Below are positions 47,140-56,603 of a stretch of 64,000 nucleotides of DNA, piece by piece. The stretch lies in assembly GCF_003286125.1 (NCBI RefSeq), contig NZ_QMED01000018.1:43501-107500 (forward strand), in the 5' to 3' direction. The translations under genes were made by a program, and so were the position numbers. Under the pieces are notes generated by a model. That model was not told where the DNA came from, did no database searches, and was given only the letters and a program-made list of their open reading frames with translations. Positions within the stretch are counted from its first letter, which is position 1; each line of letters starts with the position of its first letter. This stretch comes from Algibacillus agarilyticus. GTDB taxonomy: Bacteria; Pseudomonadota; Gammaproteobacteria; Enterobacterales; Alteromonadaceae.

Positions 47140-48668
47140 TGATTATCACCAATCGCTAAGTTTTCTGGTTCGGGTTTGCCATGAGGTACTTCTTTAATGA
47201 CGAGCCAAGCGATTGCAGAAATTGCGAGTGATACAGCACAAACGATGAATATCATGCTTTTATCTTCAATACGGTTTAAAAATAGACTGATGCCTAAGCT
47301 AACCACTAATTGCGGTAAGACAACGGATAAGTTGAATAACCCCATATAAAGACCCATTTTACCTTGCTCTACACGTTCAGACATGATCGCAAAAGGTAAA
47401 CTGATAATGGACGCCCAACCAATACCGGCAACCGCCATTAATACATAGACTATGGTAGGAGATGTACCCATAAAGCCAATAATGCCATAAGCGAGAGCCA
47501 TAATTATGAGTGCGTAACTATGCGTCTTAATTCGGCCAATTTTATTGGCTAACGGCCCTAAAACTAAAGCAGGCAGTAAGGCACCCACTAAATTAAGCAG
47601 TAAAAAACTCAAGTTGATAATGTCGCCTAATATATTATCGGTTGCTTCTTTAATGGCTTTAGGGTCATTTGAGTTACTAATTTCAGCTGGCAGTAAGTCG
47701 AGCATTGGCATTTTGTCTTGTAAGAAGGCATAGGTAAAAACAAACATGGTTTGTACACCTATCCAACTGAATGAGTGAGCGGCGAGTATTTTTTTAAAAC
47801 CAATGTGATCCGCTTCTGCTGCCGGACGTCCTTCTTCGCGAGTCGCTAATGTGTCAAATACAAAGAACAGTGTGATGACAAATGCAATCAATTCACCTAT
47901 GTGGCTTTCGACTTCAACACCCGATAAATGCAAGTAAGACGCATAAACTGAATAACCTAAAAACCCCCAAAGTGGTTTAATATCATTTAGTAACGTTAAA
48001 AACGAAAACTTTTCTTTAGGCTTTAAATCATTTTCTCCGGCGAGTTCCAACTCGCGAGGCTCTTCAATAAAAAAGGGCGGAATTAATGAAAAAGCGAGTA
48101 CTAAAAATACCCCAACATAAATGAGTGCAATATTATCCCAGAAAAAGCCGATAGCATAAGCAAGCATGCCAAAAGTACCCGAGATAGTTTGCATCCAAGT
48201 GTAGCCTTGAGTTCTCGCTTTACCTTCTTCAGTTACATCGGCAATGATTGAGCGAGTAGGGTTAAAACTCACATTGATTGAAAGGTCAAGTGACAGCGCT
48301 ACCGCGATGGCGACAATCATGACACTTTCAAAACCCAGTGAATCAGAGATTACGCCAATATTGGGTAAGGCTAACAACGACATCGCTGCTAAAAAGCCGC
48401 CTATGAGTATAAAAGGGCGCCTACGACCATTCCAAAACCAAACTTTATCACTAATAAAACCGATAATAACTTGGCCTAAAATGCCAGCTATTGGACCCGC
48501 AGCCCAAACAATACCAATTTGGTGGATATCTAAATTATGCTGTGTGCTTAATAACCAACTTAGCGCTGCTATTTGTATTGAAAGTGCAAATCCCATTGCA
48601 GTGGAGGGGAGGCTAAGCAACATATAAAAAGGCTTATTGAGTTTGCGTTGCATTTCATTCATATACAT
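47136..48668 (-). CDS. MFS transporter, SLC45/sucrose-transporter-like
   Basis: The 510-residue protein has about twelve membrane helices of the major facilitator fold. The loop after helix 2 reads SDKVWFWNGRRRPFILIGG, the RRRPF hallmark of SLC45 and plant-type sucrose/maltose:proton symporters. A long cytoplasmic loop (about residues 200-225) with EEPRELELAGEN joins the halves. Marine gammaproteobacteria use such proteins for di- or oligosaccharide uptake; the substrate here is unknown. Its stop codon (TAG) lies in the CTAG end of a MITE-like repeat, so the last residues (about AIGDNH) may differ from the ancestral C-terminus. No sugar-use genes adjoin it. Confidence 0.85.
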   Translation of the reverse strand: MYMNEMQRKLNKPFYMLLSLPSTAMGFALSIQIAALSWLLSTQHNLDIHQIGIVWAAGPIAGILGQVIIGFISDKVWFWNGRRRPFILIGGFLAAMSLLALPNIGVISDSLGFESVMIVAIAVALSLDLSINVSFNPTRSIIADVTEEGKARTQGYTWMQTISGTFGMLAYAIGFFWDNIALIYVGVFLVLAFSLIPPFFIEEPRELELAGENDLKPKEKFSFLTLLNDIKPLWGFLGYSVYASYLHLSGVEVESHIGELIAFVITLFFVFDTLATREEGRPAAEADHIGFKKILAAHSFSWIGVQTMFVFTYAFLQDKMPMLDLLPAEISNSNDPKAIKEATDNILGDIINLSFLLLNLVGALLPALVLGPLANKIGRIKTHSYALIIMALAYGIIGFMGTSPTIVYVLMAVAGIGWASIISLPFAIMSERVEQGKMGLYMGLFNLSVVLPQLVVSLGISLFLNRIEDKSMIFIVCAVSLAISAIAWLVIKEVPHGKPEPENLAIGDNH

Positions 48669-48904
48669 TTTTCCAACATAAAATAGTCTTAACTTTTAAA
48701 AGTATCGGTACTATATGCTAATTAGCAAGTGTTTGGTCTATGCATACGTATGTAATAAAAATGTTAATTGATTTGCGTGGGATGATTATATTGTCATGTT
48801 ATTAATTGGTTTTCAGTGAGTGATTTATGTTTAAAGTGTGATGGGATGAAAATGCTGTTTCGCAAATGGCGAGCAGCTTGTTACAATACAGGGTATAAAC
48901 AGGC

Positions 48905-48943
48905 ATTCATTTTATTAGCGCTGTGCTTATAAATAGAATGAAT
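48905..48943 (+). other. inverted repeat upstream of gltX
   Basis: ATTCATTTTATT (48905-48916) pairs with AATAGAATGAAT (48932-48943) with one wobble, ending 31 bases before the gltX start. A T-run (48955-48960) follows but is separated by 11 bases. It could be a leader structure. The rest of 48669-48904 shows no gene; a clear promoter is not evident. Confidence 0.4.
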
Positions 48944-48974
48944 ACTTCATCTTATTTTTTGTTAAGGTTTTTTA

Positions 48975-50384
48975 ATGGCGATTAAAACTCGATTTGCTCC
49001 AAGCCCAACCGGCTTTTTACATGTTGGTGGCGCTCGTACTGCTTTATATTCATGGTTATATTCACAAGGAAACGAAGGTGAGTTTGTTCTACGGATTGAA
49101 GACACGGATATAGAACGTTCAACACAAGAAGCAATTGATGCAATTATTGAAGGGATGGAATGGTTAGGACTTAAATGGTCTGAAGGTCCATATTATCAAA
49201 CAAAACGTTTTGACCGTTATAAAGATTTGATCCAACAGCTAATCGATGAAGGCAAGGCATATCGTTGTTATTGTAAGCCTGAAGAACTTGATGCGATGCG
49301 CGAAAAGCAAATGGCAGCAGGTGAAAAGCCTCGTTATACGGGAGTGTGGCGTGACCGTACTGATTACCCAGAAAGTGAACCGTTTGTTATTCGCTTTAGA
49401 ACACCACAAGAGGGCAGTGTTACCTTTACTGACCATATTCGTGGCACGATTGAAGTCGCTAACCAAGAATTAGATGATTTAATTATCTTACGTTCTGACG
49501 GTAGCCCTACTTATAATTTCTGTGTCGTGGTTGATGATTGGGATATGGGGATCACTCATGTTGTTCGAGGTGAAGATCATATTAATAACACTCCGCGTCA
49601 AATTAACATTTTAAGAGCGTTAAATGCACCTGAACCAGAATATGCACATGTCTCTATGATTTTAGGGGATGACGGAGCCAAGTTATCTAAGCGCCATGGT
49701 GCGGTGAGTGTGATGCAATATCGTGATGATGGTTACTTACCGCAAGCGTTATTAAATTATCTCGTTCGTTTAGGTTGGTCGCATGGCGATCAAGAAATAT
49801 TTTCTTTAGCAGAAATGAAAGAGCACTTTACACTAGATGGTATCAATAAAGCAGCTTCTGCTTTTAATACCGAAAAATTAGTGTGGTTAAATCAACACTA
49901 TATTAAAACATCACCTGTTAGTGAAGTGGCGAGTCATTTAGCTTGGCACCTTAATGAGCAAAAGCTAGATATCTCAACGGGGCCTGCTATTGAAGATGTG
50001 ATTCAAGCGCAAGCTGATCGTGTTAAAACATTAAAAGAGTTGGTTGAGATATCACGCTATTTTTATGAAGATTTTGCTGAGTTTGATGCTAAAGCCGCTA
50101 AAAAACATTTACGCCCTGTGGCTAAAGAAGCATTAGACGTGGTAAAAACAAAATTAGAAGCGCTGGCTGATTGGCAACCTGAAACGATTCATGCTGCGAT
50201 TAATGAAACAGCAGAGTCATTAGGTTTAGGGATGGGGAAAGTGGGGATGCCATTACGTGTTGCTACGACCGGTGCCGGAAATTCACCTGCACTTGATATT
50301 ACACTTGCACTGATTGGTAAAACTAAAACTGTACAAAGAATAGACCAAGCTTTGGCGTTTATTGAACAAAGAGCAGCATCTTAA
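48975..50384 (+). CDS. gltX: glutamyl-tRNA synthetase
   Basis: GltX charges tRNA-Glu. The class I signature is [17 protein letters not shown] (HIGH-like HVGG) near residue 9, and the KMSKS loop is [11 protein letters not shown] near 237. Intermediate motifs RIEDTD and [14 protein letters not shown] are intact. Length 469 (E. coli 471). A lone GTTAAGG ribosome site precedes the ATG. It lies directly upstream of the tRNA-Ala/tRNA-Glu cluster, so the enzyme and its substrate tRNAs are adjacent but have separate promoters. Confidence 0.97.
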   Translation: MAIKTRFAPSPTGFLHVGGARTALYSWLYSQGNEGEFVLRIEDTDIERSTQEAIDAIIEGMEWLGLKWSEGPYYQTKRFDRYKDLIQQLIDEGKAYRCYCKPEELDAMREKQMAAGEKPRYTGVWRDRTDYPESEPFVIRFRTPQEGSVTFTDHIRGTIEVANQELDDLIILRSDGSPTYNFCVVVDDWDMGITHVVRGEDHINNTPRQINILRALNAPEPEYAHVSMILGDDGAKLSKRHGAVSVMQYRDDGYLPQALLNYLVRLGWSHGDQEIFSLAEMKEHFTLDGINKAASAFNTEKLVWLNQHYIKTSPVSEVASHLAWHLNEQKLDISTGPAIEDVIQAQADRVKTLKELVEISRYFYEDFAEFDAKAAKKHLRPVAKEALDVVKTKLEALADWQPETIHAAINETAESLGLGMGKVGMPLRVATTGAGNSPALDITLALIGKTKTVQRIDQALAFIEQRAAS

Positions 50385-50413
50385 AAAACTTATGAAAAAT
50401 TCATAAAAAAATG

Positions 50414-50442
50414 TTGACTTGCGAGAGCTGTCTGCATAGAAT
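50414..50442 (+). promoter_or_regulatory. strong promoter of the tRNA cluster
   Basis: TTGACT (50414-50419) and TAGAAT (50437-50442) are 17 bases apart. A GC-rich discriminator (GCGCCCC, 50443-50449) follows, the usual mark of stringently controlled stable RNA promoters. Confidence 0.85.
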
Positions 50443-50498
50443 GCGCCCCGCGTTGTAGGGGAGCATTCAGCTTTACTAAATCGCATTTAGTTTTGTTT

Positions 50499-50574
50499 GG
50501 GGCTATAGCTCAGCTGGGAGAGCGCTTCGCTGGCAGCGAAGAGGTCAACGGTTCGATCCCGTTTAGCTCCACCA
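50499..50574 (+). tRNA. tRNA-Ala (anticodon GGC)
   Basis: A 76-base cloverleaf with acceptor arms GGGGCTA/TAGCTCC, anticodon stem CTTCG/CGAAG and loop CTGGCAG (anticodon GGC), T-loop GGTTCGATCCC and encoded CCA. It reads GCC/GCU alanine codons. Confidence 0.96.
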
Positions 50575-50631
50575 AACATAAGTACTAGTATTTGGCCTAT
50601 TTACTAGTATGGTTTTACCGTTTCACTTGAC

Positions 50632-50707
50632 GTCCCATTCGTCTAGAGGCCTAGGACACCGCCCTTTCACGGCGGTAACACGAGTTCGAATCTCGTATGG
50701 GACGCCA
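50632..50707 (+). tRNA. tRNA-Glu (anticodon TTC), copy 1
   Basis: A 76-base tRNA with acceptor arm GTCCCAT/ATGGGAC, anticodon loop CTTTCAC (anticodon TTC), T-loop AGTTCGAATCT and encoded CCA after the discriminator G. It is the first of four identical copies. Confidence 0.96.
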
Positions 50708-50758
50708 ATTTTACTTAGCCTATGCCTCAGGTTTTGTAGATATATAGTTTTACCTGAC

Positions 50759-50834
50759 GTCCCATTCGTCTAGAGGCCTAGGACACCGCCCTTTCACGGC
50801 GGTAACACGAGTTCGAATCTCGTATGGGACGCCA
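50759..50834 (+). tRNA. tRNA-Glu (anticodon TTC), copy 2
   Basis: Identical in sequence to copy 1, 127 bases downstream. The spacer before it (ATTTTACTTAGCC...TACCTGAC) differs from the later spacers by a single base and a TA repeat. Confidence 0.96.
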
Positions 50835-50883
50835 ATTTTACTTAACCTATGCCTCAGGTTTTGTAGATATAGTTTTACCTGAC

Positions 50884-50959
50884 GTCCCATTCGTCTAGAG
50901 GCCTAGGACACCGCCCTTTCACGGCGGTAACACGAGTTCGAATCTCGTATGGGACGCCA
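50884..50959 (+). tRNA. tRNA-Glu (anticodon TTC), copy 3
   Basis: Identical to the other three copies; 125 bases after copy 2, because one TA unit is missing in the spacer. Confidence 0.96.
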
Positions 50960-51010
50960 ATTTTACTTAACCTATGCCTCAGGTTTTGTAGATATATAGT
51001 TTTACCTGAC

Positions 51011-51086
51011 GTCCCATTCGTCTAGAGGCCTAGGACACCGCCCTTTCACGGCGGTAACACGAGTTCGAATCTCGTATGGGACGCCA
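51011..51086 (+). tRNA. tRNA-Glu (anticodon TTC), copy 4
   Basis: Identical to the other three copies; 127 bases after copy 3. After it the spacer sequence changes completely and no clear terminator is seen in 51087-51320. Confidence 0.96.
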
Positions 51087-51320
51087 TTCTCTTATCCGCT
51101 TTAAGCTTGTCCCTATTTAACTTCCAAACTTTGATTTATCTTATTTTCAATCCTATTCTTTGTTTAAGCTATTTGTTACCTCAATTTAGTGACTTACTTA
51201 TCATACTTAGCAATATATTGGTTTAGTTGACTTGTTTTCCGCTTGTTATCTTCATGATTAAACTTATCCATTGTTATCTGATAAATTGTAAATACAGTGC
51301 CAGTAGGTTGATCGCTAAAT

Positions 51321-52535
51321 ATGCTGATTCGATTTTTGAGACGCGTCATTATTTTTATTGGCTTTCTGATTTTCAATCCCTCTGTTTATTCAAGTAATGT
51401 ATCATTAACGTTATGGCACAATGCAATTGATGCGCATTCGACGTTGAATTGGGCGGCTAAAAAATTTCAGATTATTCATCCCAATGTGGATATTACGGTC
51501 AGTAAATACCCCGTTGAAGAGCTTAAAAATAAACTGATAGAGTCTTCAATTAACCAAAGTACGCCTGATGCTATATTAATTTCGAGTGATTTACTGGGGT
51601 ACACCGAAATGCTCGATTTATCACCCGTTCCACTTAATTATCGAACACCACATTTTTACTCGCCATTTGATAATTTAATTCAACATAACAATTATCAATT
51701 CGCTATCCCTATTTATATTGGGAACCACTTGCTAATGTATTACAACCAAACATTAGTTGAGAAACCGTTTACATCGTTTGAAACGTTGATCACTACAATA
51801 GACAAAGATCTTGAACAACAACCGCCTATCGTATTTTGGGATAATCAAATGTATTGGTTTATTAGTGTGGTTAATGCATTTAATGGTTTTCCTATCATCA
51901 ATGACAAGGTGAAGGTCAATAGGGCCGCCTTAGCTCAATCGATCATGATTTATAAACAGTTATTTGATGCTGGTATGATCAGTAGTGAGTGTGATCTTAA
52001 TTGCATTATGAAGCGCTTTCATCATGAGAAAACACCTTATTTGATTGATGGATTATGGGCTTATCGCAAACATGAATCTGTGCTAGGTAAAAAATTAGGG
52101 GTTGCCGTGTTGCCTTGGGTCGCTGACAAGCAGCTTCAGTCGATGCGTTCAGCTGTTGTTCTGGCATTTCCTCAGCAAGCTATACATTCAGAAAAAAAAG
52201 AGATACTTAAAACGTTTGCGCTTTTTTTACAAAGTGAGCAAGTTCAAAAGCAATTATATCGGGATATTGGTTGCATACCTATACACCAAAGTGTGATTGA
52301 AACGCTTTTTGCTGAAGCCGAACCGGAGTTTAAGCTTATTTTAAATGAGTATAACCGCAGCCTTAATTTACCACCAAACCTTGCAACGGTGAGTATGTGG
52401 CCTGCATTTGCAAAGGGGTTACATTTTTTTATAGATGGTTTATTAACGGCATCTGATGCTGTTCTTTATATTGAAGATCAAATAAAGAGAGAGCACAGCA
52501 AAGCGTTACACTTAAATCAGCAGTTAAGTGATTAA
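51321..52535 (+). CDS. periplasmic sugar-type solute-binding protein (first of pair)
   Basis: A 404-residue exported protein resembling family 1 (maltose/sugar type) ABC substrate-binding proteins. The signal peptide is about residues 1-24 (ending SVYS), followed by VSLTLWHN, the usual first strand of the family. Later features are AIPIYIGNHLLMYYNQ, PYLIDGLWAYRK and a paired Cys224/Cys228 (CDLNC) likely to form a disulfide. The downstream gene encodes a paralog with the cysteines at the same positions. No permease or ATPase is adjacent; a histidine kinase is third in the operon. I infer a ligand-presenting role for signalling rather than, or besides, transport. Confidence 0.8.
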   Translation: MLIRFLRRVIIFIGFLIFNPSVYSSNVSLTLWHNAIDAHSTLNWAAKKFQIIHPNVDITVSKYPVEELKNKLIESSINQSTPDAILISSDLLGYTEMLDLSPVPLNYRTPHFYSPFDNLIQHNNYQFAIPIYIGNHLLMYYNQTLVEKPFTSFETLITTIDKDLEQQPPIVFWDNQMYWFISVVNAFNGFPIINDKVKVNRAALAQSIMIYKQLFDAGMISSECDLNCIMKRFHHEKTPYLIDGLWAYRKHESVLGKKLGVAVLPWVADKQLQSMRSAVVLAFPQQAIHSEKKEILKTFALFLQSEQVQKQLYRDIGCIPIHQSVIETLFAEAEPEFKLILNEYNRSLNLPPNLATVSMWPAFAKGLHFFIDGLLTASDAVLYIEDQIKREHSKALHLNQQLSD

Positions 52536-52536
52536 T

Positions 52537-53745
52537 ATGATAAAGCACTTTAGACGTGTGTTCTACATTATTGGTATTTGGGGCTTAAGTTCATTCTGCA
52601 GTCATGCCAAAACGCAGATTGAATTGTGGCATAGCTTGTCTGAAAATATCCCATTTTGGCATAAACTCGAAACGGATTTTAATCAGTTGAATGAGGATTA
52701 TATTTTAAAAACGTTGCATTTGAATCATGAAGAAATGAAACAGGCGATTATTAAAACACGTTTTGGTGAGCGTTACCCTGATGTTGTTTTTATGCCATCT
52801 GATTGGCTAGGGTTTCATTCGGTTATGCATTTTTCTGCTGTTGATCTTGAGCTCATTCATAATGCAGTGCCAAAAACGGCAATTAGTGATTCCTATTTCG
52901 ATGATCAACTTAGGGGTATACCATTTGCTCAAGGTAACCACTTAATTATGATGTATAACAAAAAGCTAACGAATAAAAAGTTAGATTCTTGGCATGATTT
53001 ATTTATATTAAAAGATAAATTGACGGCTAAAAAAATTATGCCATTAGGCCTCAATTTTCACGAAATGTATTGGTTTATGCCTTTTGTTAGTGCTTACGGA
53101 GGCGTGTTAGATAAAGATGATAATGTGGCTTTAGATAATCAATCGATAATCAAAGCTTTACAGTTTTATCGTAGATTATCAGAACAAAAGGTCACATCGG
53201 TAAACTGTACATATGCATGCGTGAGTCGAGATTTTTATGCAAGCAAAGTGGCTTATGCCATCAATGGTGCTTGGGCTTACCGAGATGCAAAAAATGCATT
53301 GGGGGATGATTTGGGTTTACAAGCTATTCCTGCTATTGAAGGAATTCCGGTACAGTCCATGCGAGCTAATTTTGTTTTATCATTTCCGAATAATTCCTTA
53401 CAAGGCTTAAAACGTGAAGCATTAATTGCGTTTACTAAATTTGTGCAACAAGAAAAATATCAAAAATTGTTGTATCAGTTATCTGGTACTTTTCCGATAA
53501 ACCAACACGTTATAAATGGATTGATGGCTAAAAATGAATCTGATTTCAGTCTTTTATATAATCTATTTTTGCAAAGTAAAACCATGCCAGCGAGTACTTC
53601 GTTTGCCGCCCTATGGAGTGGAATGTATAAAGGGTTTTATTTGTATATGAGTGATCATCTTAATGCCGAAAGTGCAGCTCATTATATGCAGCAGCGTGTA
53701 GAGCGTGAGCAGCGTGTGTTACAGGATGCTTTAAAAGATGATTAA
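52537..53745 (+). CDS. periplasmic sugar-type solute-binding protein (second of pair)
   Basis: A 402-residue paralog of the preceding gene. The signal peptide (about 1-24) ends CSHA, then TQIELWHS. Shared positions include GIPFAQGNHLIMMYNKKL, HEMYWFMPFVSAYGG, Cys224/Cys228 (CTYAC) and YAINGAWAYRD. I chose the ATG at 52537, one base after the upstream stop; a GTG at 52528 is in frame. The end overlaps the histidine kinase start by eight bases, so production of binding protein and kinase is probably coupled. Two divergent paralogs side by side could recognise two ligands or form a heterodimer. The ligand is unknown. Confidence 0.8.
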   Translation: MIKHFRRVFYIIGIWGLSSFCSHAKTQIELWHSLSENIPFWHKLETDFNQLNEDYILKTLHLNHEEMKQAIIKTRFGERYPDVVFMPSDWLGFHSVMHFSAVDLELIHNAVPKTAISDSYFDDQLRGIPFAQGNHLIMMYNKKLTNKKLDSWHDLFILKDKLTAKKIMPLGLNFHEMYWFMPFVSAYGGVLDKDDNVALDNQSIIKALQFYRRLSEQKVTSVNCTYACVSRDFYASKVAYAINGAWAYRDAKNALGDDLGLQAIPAIEGIPVQSMRANFVLSFPNNSLQGLKREALIAFTKFVQQEKYQKLLYQLSGTFPINQHVINGLMAKNESDFSLLYNLFLQSKTMPASTSFAALWSGMYKGFYLYMSDHLNAESAAHYMQQRVEREQRVLQDALKDD

Positions 53746-55687
53746 ATTATCGGTTAAAAGCATTCGAACAACGTTATTGGTATGGACTTTAGGTATCGCT
53801 TTATTGCCCAGTTTATTTGTTGCAACTTACCTTATTAAGCAGTTCCAAGAAATACAGTTTGATGAGCAAAAACAAAAATTAACCTTACATGCGGAACATG
53901 CTACAGAAAAAATGGCATTTGAGCTACGCCTGTTAACGGATCAGCTTAAACAAAATGCACTTGATACCGATATATTATTAGCTGCGTATTCGGGGGTGTT
54001 TGGTCAAAAAGCGCGTGTGAAGCTAGATAGCCTTTTAGCGCGTCATTCTTTACTTAATACGGTTATGTTAATTGATCAAGAAGGATGGATTGCAGAAGCG
54101 GCCCCTCGTTCTGCAGAACTCATTAATTTATCAGCCTATAATATATTTCAGGACTTCCAGCAAAATAATGATACTGCTGTGCCTAACTTAACTGCCCGTA
54201 TACTTAATAATGGCGCTTTAGTTGATGAGATTTATGCAAAAGGTCGTCATTTAAATAATATGGATTTGCGTAGCAGCAGTGCGTTGATTTTTGTTATCCC
54301 TTTAGTTTTTAGTGATGCCAATGAAAGTAATTTTGCAACGACTCACACGGGATATTTAGTGGCGTATACATTAATTGATAATTTACATTATTATTGGCAA
54401 GAGCAGCTCGATAATAGTCATTTGCGCCAGCTTAGTTTTAATAATAGCCCGCTTATTGCGACAAGTTTGAATGTCGATAAGCAAATGGTAAAAGCCCATG
54501 TTGAATTACCATTATTAACTAACACGGCTGATTTAAAAATTTCGGCTTTAGTTGATCGTGATCGGACCTTAGCTATGCAGCCTGTACTTGATATTGTGGC
54601 TAATTTTAAAGTCATAACGTTGACGATTATTTGTCTTATTTTAATTATTAGTTTTGTTGTTGTAAGACAGTTGCTAAAGCCTTTAGATGTTTTAGATAAA
54701 GTCGTCACGCAATATGCTAAGGGAAATCAGCCACCTGACAATATAGACTTGTTCTTTACTGAGTTTAATCAAATATTGCAAGTGCTAGCACAAATGGCTG
54801 AGCGCATTCAAATTGAACAGCAAGAATTAGAACATCGAGTCGATACCCGTACTGAAGAGTTACAAGATGCATTTGATGAACTTTATTCAACTAATGAACA
54901 GCTTAAGAATATGCAAACACAATTAGTCGAAGCTGAAAAAATGTCACAACTAGGGCAATTAGTTGCTGGAGTCGCACATGAAATTAATACGCCAGTGGGT
55001 ATTGCGGTCACGGCTGCTACCTCATTGATCGAAAGAATGGATCAGCTAGAAACACAATTTGATGCAGGCGCTTTAACTAAAAATGGTATGCGTAAATATA
55101 TGCAAATTAGCCGAGAGTGCAGTGATCTTATTTATAATAATTTAACGCGTGCGGCTGATTTAATTCAAAATTTTAAAGAAGTTGCGGTTGATCAAACAAA
55201 CGAAAATCGTCGTTCATTTAACCTTTACAACTACATAAATGAAATTTGTGGTAGCTTGCAACCTAAAATTAAAACTTATCAAGTCGACGTGACGATAAAA
55301 GGGGACGAGGATCTCATCCTAGATAATTATCCAGGTGCTTTTGCTCAAATATTTACAAATTTCATCGTCAACTCATTACATCATGGATTTGAACAGAACC
55401 AATCGCATTCAATAAATATCGATTTTACTTTAGAAAACAATGGCAAGCAGCTAAAAATAATTTATCAGGATGATGGGGGCGGTATACCGGCGGCGCACTT
55501 GACTAAAGTGTTTGACCCATTTTACACAACAAAACGTGGACAAGGTGGGTCGGGTTTAGGGCTTAATATTGTTTATAACTTGATAACTCAGCGACTTAAA
55601 GGAACGATCGAGTGCGCTAGTGAACCGACACAGGGCACTCGATTTATCATTTTATTACCGGTGAATTTATTTACAGTAAACGAATAA
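53738..55687 (+). CDS. membrane sensor histidine kinase
   Basis: A 649-residue transmembrane kinase. Membrane helices lie at about 11-34 and 291-312, enclosing a periplasmic sensor of about 255 residues with a Cache-like segment (TVMLIDQEGWIAEAAP near 108). A HAMP-like linker (about 313-365) and a coiled coil (366-400) lead to the H-box AGVAHEINTPVG with phospho-acceptor His414. The ATPase domain has the N-box around Asn545, DDGGGI (578-583), FDPFYTT and GSGLGLN. No receiver or output domain is attached and no response regulator gene is adjacent. The start overlaps the second binding-protein gene, and the 3' end overlaps the convergent cvfB-like gene by 17 bases. Signal and partner are unknown. 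Confidence 0.88.
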   Translation: MIKLSVKSIRTTLLVWTLGIALLPSLFVATYLIKQFQEIQFDEQKQKLTLHAEHATEKMAFELRLLTDQLKQNALDTDILLAAYSGVFGQKARVKLDSLLARHSLLNTVMLIDQEGWIAEAAPRSAELINLSAYNIFQDFQQNNDTAVPNLTARILNNGALVDEIYAKGRHLNNMDLRSSSALIFVIPLVFSDANESNFATTHTGYLVAYTLIDNLHYYWQEQLDNSHLRQLSFNNSPLIATSLNVDKQMVKAHVELPLLTNTADLKISALVDRDRTLAMQPVLDIVANFKVITLTIICLILIISFVVVRQLLKPLDVLDKVVTQYAKGNQPPDNIDLFFTEFNQILQVLAQMAERIQIEQQELEHRVDTRTEELQDAFDELYSTNEQLKNMQTQLVEAEKMSQLGQLVAGVAHEINTPVGIAVTAATSLIERMDQLETQFDAGALTKNGMRKYMQISRECSDLIYNNLTRAADLIQNFKEVAVDQTNENRRSFNLYNYINEICGSLQPKIKTYQVDVTIKGDEDLILDNYPGAFAQIFTNFIVNSLHHGFEQNQSHSINIDFTLENNGKQLKIIYQDDGGGIPAAHLTKVFDPFYTTKRGQGGSGLGLNIVYNLITQRLKGTIECASEPTQGTRFIILLPVNLFTVNE

Positions 55688-56504
55688 ATGTTTTATCGAG
55701 TTCTATTTTTTTAGATTTATAGAGTGAACCTATCGCCATTTTAAATTCACGTTTACTGCACTTAAATAGACTACGAATGACGTCTGGTGAGCTCTTATCT
55801 GAGATCGCCATGTAACCTTTATTTTCACTTAACGCCTGTAATATTTTTTCTGCAAGCGGGCCTAAGGTTTCGTAGCCTTGTTTTCTCAAACTTAAATCGA
55901 CTTTTCCATCGGGTCTAACCCGTTGTATAAAGCCTTTTATACGCTTGCCTAATTTAAGCTGTTCGCCGTTTAAGTCGTTATCAAAAATCATGCCCCAACA
56001 GTGGTTGTTTACGATGCATTTGTAACCTAAATCTGTTTTTTCAGCGACAAGTAGCTTGGCTTCGGCACCACTTTGTAAGCCAACACCAGATTCAGCTAAA
56101 TGCTTATTTACTTTAGCCGTGGCGGTAATACGCTGATCAACCTTGTCGATATAAACAAAAACAACATAGCCATTATTCGGCTGCATTTTTTGTCGTTGTT
56201 CACTAAAAGGAACCATGAGATCTTTAGGTAAGCCCCAGTCTAAAAATGCACCAACTGAATTGACATCAACACAATTTAAAAAAGCAAATTCGCCTACTGC
56301 TGCTCTAGGTCTTTGTGTGGTTGCAATTAATCGATCTTCTGAATCAAGAAAGATAAAGACATCAAGCTGATCATCAACTTGTAAATCTTTAGGTGCGTAT
56401 CTATTGGGTAATAAAATATCGCCGAGGTCTTGGCCATCTAAATAAAAGCCGAATTCAACCGATTTTATCACGGTTAAAGTATTAAAACTGCCGAGTGTAG
56501 CCAC
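55671..56504 (-). CDS. CvfB/YitL-type S1 RNA-binding protein
   Basis: The protein resembles the CvfB/YitL family, RNA-binding proteins with three S1-like domains and a C-terminal winged helix. In Staphylococcus aureus CvfB affects virulence gene expression. Visible are VGEFAFLNCVDVNSVGAFLDWGLPKDLMVPF (split; S1 core, near 90), KLGKRIKGFIQRVRPDGKVDLSL, and the winged-helix tail SDKSSPDVIRSLFKCSKREFKMAIGSLYK in part. I chose the GTG at 56504, because GGAG sits six bases upstream; an in-frame TTG at 56516 would overlap that site. Length about 277. It converges on the histidine kinase gene. Confidence 0.85.
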   Translation of the reverse strand: MATLGSFNTLTVIKSVEFGFYLDGQDLGDILLPNRYAPKDLQVDDQLDVFIFLDSEDRLIATTQRPRAAVGEFAFLNCVDVNSVGAFLDWGLPKDLMVPFSEQRQKMQPNNGYVVFVYIDKVDQRITATAKVNKHLAESGVGLQSGAEAKLLVAEKTDLGYKCIVNNHCWGMIFDNDLNGEQLKLGKRIKGFIQRVRPDGKVDLSLRKQGYETLGPLAEKILQALSENKGYMAISDKSSPDVIRSLFKCSKREFKMAIGSLYKSKKIELDKTFIRLL

Positions 56505-56567
56505 AACTAGCTCCAAATAAAAAATATCTGAACTATTGTAACTGATTAAGCTAAGAATAAATATGAT

Positions 56568-56592
56568 TGCAGCCTCTGAGATTGAGGCTGCA
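56568..56592. terminator. hairpin after bamD
   Basis: TGCAGCCTC (56568-56576) pairs with GAGGCTGCA (56584-56592). It lies 12 bases beyond the bamD stop. The T-run on the minus strand is poor, so termination may be partial or Rho-assisted. Confidence 0.55.
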
Positions 56593-56603
56593 TATAAGAA
56601 AGG

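Noticed and set aside
46917-47159. 80- and 63-residue ORFs in MITE copy 3
   Set aside because: They lie in the palindromic repeat, are on both strands at once and match no protein family.
50632-51086. Repeated 125-127 base units as a CRISPR-like array
   Set aside because: The repeats are complete tRNA-Glu genes with encoded CCA, and the spacers are near-identical rather than unique.
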